From: CAZDDB01 sp963843285
GTDB taxonomy: Bacteria; Acidobacteriota; HRBIN11; JAKEFK01
Assembly (NCBI GenBank): GCA_963843285.1
Contig: CAWJJO010000019.1
Location: 66,684 to 130,683, forward strand
DNA length: 64,000 nt
Direction of reading: 5' to 3'
The notes beneath the pieces were generated by a model. The model did no database searches, was not told where the DNA came from, and worked only from the letters and a program-made list of their open reading frames with translations. Positions 61,125-64,000 of this stretch are shown in pieces (within the stretch, counting starts at the first letter, position 1; every line of letters starts with the position of its first letter). The translations under genes and the position numbers were made by a program.

Positions 61125-63451
61125 AATCAAAAGTTCAATTTTTTCACCCCGCTGAAAAGGGTGATCAGACATCTGACCGAATCCGCAGACAAATTTCCGG
61201 CTTGTTGCGCCAACGTGATTTCTGGTGGGGGTTGTTCTTTCTTCTCATTCTGGTGGCCGTATTCAGCGCACGGCTGGAATTCGCTGTACCAAATTACAAA
61301 CAAGGTGATATTGCGCAGTCTACCGTGCGTTCCCCACAGGATTTACAAGTTCCTGACGCGGGAACCACTGAGAATAAGAGAAAGGAAGCACAGGAAAAAA
61401 CTCTGCCTGTTTTTGATTACGAAGGCGGGCTTGTAGATTCGTCTGTTTCTAGATTGAGAGAGGTATTTGCATTCATCCGCGAGCATCAAGTGGCGTCTCC
61501 CGATAACAAAAATAATTTTCAGAAACTTGCCGAGGACATACGGGGACGACTGAATATTGTGATTGATCCAATCTTCCTCGCAGCGGCTTCGCGAAAGAAT
61601 TTTGATCCCGAACTGGAAGATTTTCTTTCAGAGAAACTCAAGAAGGCGATGTCCCAATACATCATCAGTGACCGGAATATTCTTTTTCTGCACGCGCCAA
61701 AAGGGCTGACCGTACGCAATCCGGAAATGCGGAAGGAAGAGACTGTCGGAATCGCGACCATCCCGGATGTGCGCACGGTTCAGGAATCATTGCGCGATGG
61801 GCTCGCCGGTGATCCATCCGTCACCTCTGCCGAAACAACCGGGTATTCACAGTTCTTAAGCAACTTTGTCGTGCCCACAATCTATCTGAACAATGGAGAA
61901 ACACAGGCGCGAATCCGCGCCGCTGCACAAAATGTTGAATCCGTCTTCTATCAAATCAAGAAAGGAAAAGTGATCGTTCGGGACGGTGAGGAGATTACAC
62001 CGGCCGTACTCGCGCAATTGAAATCGCTGCGGGAAGCCAGACAGAGCAGCACTCCGATCCGGTATTCGATCGGGATCCTGATCTTGCTCGGAATGTACCT
62101 GATTGCCTTAAAGAAGTATATGGATGTGCATCAATACGCAGAGATCAAGCTTCGAAACAGGGCATTGTTCCTGCTTTATGGCCTGGTACTTGTGGTCAAC
62201 ATGATCCTGGTCCGGCTCGGATTCCTGATTGCCGCCTCCGTTTCGTCCGCTTTTTCAGCTCCACCGCTGAATCTTCTGATGGCGTATCAATTCGCGGTTC
62301 CGTTTGCGGCCGGAGCCCTGTTGCTTGCGATTTTGACAGACAGGCAAATCGCAATGATTTATTCGCTTGCTCTCGCGATTTTGATCGGCGTTTTCAGCAA
62401 GGGAGATTTTTATCTGGCTTTTTATTGCCTGGCAAGCGGGATCGCAGCGACGTTGAGCATCAAGCGCTACTATCAGCGATCCGCATTACTGCGAAGCTGT
62501 ATCTGGATCTTTCTGGTTAACGTACTGACCATCTTTACCATCTATTTGTTGCGCGAAATGACGATGAACTCGAACGACATGCTCTTCCAGACATTGTGCG
62601 CGTTTATTGCCGCCACACTTTCGGCTGCCGTCGCATCCGTGCTCTCTCCGATTTTGGAATGGGCATTTAATATCACGACTGACATCAAATTATTGGAAAT
62701 GAGCAATTTGGATTTGCCGGTTTTGCGTCAACTGGCGCTGGAAGCGCCTGGAACATATCACCACAGTATTGTGATGGGAACCATCGCCGAAGCAGCCGCG
62801 GAAAAAGTGGGAGCGAATCCTCTCTTTTTACGGGTGGCTGCTCTTTATCATGACATCGGAAAGGTTCGCAAATCCGAATACTACGTCGAGAATCAGCGCG
62901 AGTCGAACAAACACGACACACTGAACCCGCGCATGAGCGCGCTGGTAATCATGAACCATGTCAAAGAAGGACTCGAAGTCGCTAAGATGCTGCGCCTTCC
63001 GTCAGATATTGCGGATATGATCCCGCAGCACCACGGAACGCGCTTGATTACGTATTTCTATAAGAAGGCAAAGGACCTGGAAAATCGGGAAATCGAACAG
63101 GTCAAGGAAGAAGACTACCGCTATCCAGGTCCGAAACCGCAAACCAAGGAAGGAGCCATCCTGATGCTTGCCGATGCCACGGAGGCGGCTTCGCGGACGC
63201 TTACAGAGCCGAGTTCGGCCAGGATCCGAAACATGGTAGACACGCTTTTTCGTTCCATCTTCGAAGACGGCCAGCTGGATGAATCCAATCTAACTATGAA
63301 AGACCTCAACCTGATCTCCGACGCTTTTGTGCGTAAACTGGAAAGCGTTTTTCATCATCGTATTGCATATCCCGGTTACGAGTTCAATAAAGATGACAGA
63401 GCCAAAACTTCTGGCGAATCTCCGGACGTATCAGAGAAAATGGCCAATTAA
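61121..63451 (+). CDS. pgpH: 7TM-HD phosphodiesterase (PgpH-like)
   Basis: This 776-residue membrane protein has an N-terminal helix, a large extracytoplasmic 7TMR-HDED domain (to about residue 305), seven helices (about 310-520) and a cytoplasmic HD domain (HHS at 547-549, HDIGK from 577, HHGT near 645). Listeria PgpH of this family hydrolyses c-di-AMP to pApA. With cdaA in the same window, this is the likely degrading enzyme. It lies between phoH and ybeY, as in many genomes. Confidence 0.93.
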   Translation: MKSKVQFFHPAEKGDQTSDRIRRQISGLLRQRDFWWGLFFLLILVAVFSARLEFAVPNYKQGDIAQSTVRSPQDLQVPDAGTTENKRKEAQEKTLPVFDYEGGLVDSSVSRLREVFAFIREHQVASPDNKNNFQKLAEDIRGRLNIVIDPIFLAAASRKNFDPELEDFLSEKLKKAMSQYIISDRNILFLHAPKGLTVRNPEMRKEETVGIATIPDVRTVQESLRDGLAGDPSVTSAETTGYSQFLSNFVVPTIYLNNGETQARIRAAAQNVESVFYQIKKGKVIVRDGEEITPAVLAQLKSLREARQSSTPIRYSIGILILLGMYLIALKKYMDVHQYAEIKLRNRALFLLYGLVLVVNMILVRLGFLIAASVSSAFSAPPLNLLMAYQFAVPFAAGALLLAILTDRQIAMIYSLALAILIGVFSKGDFYLAFYCLASGIAATLSIKRYYQRSALLRSCIWIFLVNVLTIFTIYLLREMTMNSNDMLFQTLCAFIAATLSAAVASVLSPILEWAFNITTDIKLLEMSNLDLPVLRQLALEAPGTYHHSIVMGTIAEAAAEKVGANPLFLRVAALYHDIGKVRKSEYYVENQRESNKHDTLNPRMSALVIMNHVKEGLEVAKMLRLPSDIADMIPQHHGTRLITYFYKKAKDLENREIEQVKEEDYRYPGPKPQTKEGAILMLADATEAASRTLTEPSSARIRNMVDTLFRSIFEDGQLDESNLTMKDLNLISDAFVRKLESVFHHRIAYPGYEFNKDDRAKTSGESPDVSEKMAN

Positions 63452-63884
63452 CCGGGTAGCCGTTCGGAATTATCTGCAGAGAATCTGGAAACACATGGGA
63501 TCATCCCGACAAAGCGAGGTAACGGTAGTGTTTTTGAATGACGCTCAAATGCGGCGATATAACTTTCAATACCGCAAAAAGAATTCTTCCACCGACGTTT
63601 TGTCCTTTCCGGTCAACGACCTTCTGGATGGACGTCATTATCTGGGAGACATCCTGATTTCACTGGATCGAGCTTCGCATCAGGCAACCGAGAAGGGGCA
63701 TTCGATGAAAAGGGAATTAGAGATCTTGCTGCTTCACGGGATTTTGCATCTGCAGGGGTATGACCATGAGACCGATCACGGCCAGATGGACCGGCTGGAA
63801 CGTCGCCTTCGTAAAATTCTAATGAACCACAAAGACACGAAAACACAAAGAAGGACAAAAAGTGGTAGAGGCGGAAACGCATGA
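63393..63884 (+). CDS. ybeY: Endoribonuclease YbeY
   Basis: From ATG 63393, within the end of the pgpH gene, this 163-residue zinc RNase matures 16S rRNA and takes part in ribosome quality control. The motif HGILHLQGYDHE (His115, His119, His125) is complete, with KKNSSTDVLSFP upstream. The last 20 residues or so (MNHKDTKTQRRTKSGRGGNA) are encoded by an arm of the dispersed repeat (63825-63855), so the tail is probably acquired. The stop shares ATGA with the next gene. The true start may be further downstream. Confidence 0.9.
   Translation: MTEPKLLANLRTYQRKWPINRVAVRNYLQRIWKHMGSSRQSEVTVVFLNDAQMRRYNFQYRKKNSSTDVLSFPVNDLLDGRHYLGDILISLDRASHQATEKGHSMKRELEILLLHGILHLQGYDHETDHGQMDRLERRLRKILMNHKDTKTQRRTKSGRGGNA
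63825..63855. repeat. Repeat arm within ybeY
   Basis: AACCACAAAGACACGAAAAC and the following bases match the left arm of the dispersed family, read in the N-H-K-D-T-K frame. Its partner arm is absent in the remaining 150 bases. Confidence 0.7.
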
Positions 63885-64000
63885 CGAACCAAATCATCTG
63901 GCTCGTGCTTCTGTTTCTTTCCAGTCTGACGGCCTATGTCACTCTATCGGTGATTTCGGAAGACGCTCTTACCTCGCTGGAGCGCAGAAAAGAGAGTTAC
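63881..64000 (+). CDS. Start of a membrane protein, possibly CorC/HlyC family
   Basis: Forty codons are visible from ATG 63881: an N-terminal helix (IIWLVLLFLSSLTAYVTLSVIS) followed by EDALTSLERRKESY. In the phoH-pgpH-ybeY cluster the next gene is often a CNNM/CorC-like CBS-domain transporter, and the start of the sequence is compatible with this. The gene runs off the window, so the call rests mainly on context. Confidence 0.5.
   Translation, partial: MTNQIIWLVLLFLSSLTAYVTLSVISEDALTSLERRKESY

Overview
The window looks like chromosome from a Gram-negative, diderm bacterium of roughly 50% GC. LpxC (lipid A synthesis), a complete Tol-Pal set and an 880-residue CBM9-like/DUF5916 outer-membrane barrel show an outer membrane. 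The DUF5916 barrel, the TPR and HEAT repeat proteins, a membrane Ser/Thr kinase and large M14/M16 peptidases recall Acidobacteriota or a related deep-branching, often metagenome-derived lineage. That placement is inference. No rRNA, CRISPR array or intact transposase was seen.

Layout: 0-2 kb queuosine precursor genes (queC end, an FAD oxidoreductase, queD). 2-6.5 kb MacAB-like exporter with one ATPase and two FtsX permeases. 6.5-9.7 kb M16 peptidase and a CoA-transferase B subunit. 9.8-13.2 kb a polytopic membrane protein, an aldose epimerase and YjbQ. 13.2-18.5 kb an amino-acid catabolic operon (two class III aminotransferases, an aldehyde dehydrogenase, CoA-transferase A) in which every gene carries a frameshift. 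18.6-19.2 kb a decayed ATPase. 19.2-26.7 kb kinase, S58 peptidases, polyamine-binding proteins, a TPR-thioredoxin protein and a GYD protein. 26.8-32.8 kb M14 peptidase, SDR, methyltransferase, hemB and a Cys-rich protein. 32.8-37.7 kb tRNA-Met, tilS, hpt, ftsH, folP. 38-42 kb cdaA, cdaR, glmM, pdxJ. 42-47 kb gdh, lpxC, a zinc-ribbon protein and a UvrD helicase. 47-52.5 kb tolQ, tolR, tonB/tolA, tolB, pal, cpoB, ssb. 52.5-60 kb DUF5916 barrel, cyclophilin, two HEAT proteins, anti-sigma and ECF sigma. 60-64 kb phoH, pgpH, ybeY and the start of a CorC-like gene.

The strongest candidate for a new system is the 52.5-60 kb block. An ECF sigma/anti-sigma pair is followed by two exported HEAT-repeat proteins and a cyclophilin. 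The same promoter-like signature, TGTAAACC-N17-GTC, lies before the sigma gene and before the outer-membrane barrel gene, which suggests one local envelope regulon.

The second theme is dispersed small repeats. A family of inverted-repeat pairs that reads N-H-K-D-T-K when translated sits in at least ten gaps. In three places an arm has become the end of a protein. A different 69-bp GC-rich element is inserted in frame in the FAD oxidoreductase. Other repeat families occur near 14.2, 22.9, 37.8, 41.2, 47.0, 57.0 and 60.0 kb. Cyclic di-AMP synthesis (CdaA) and probable breakdown (PgpH) are both encoded.
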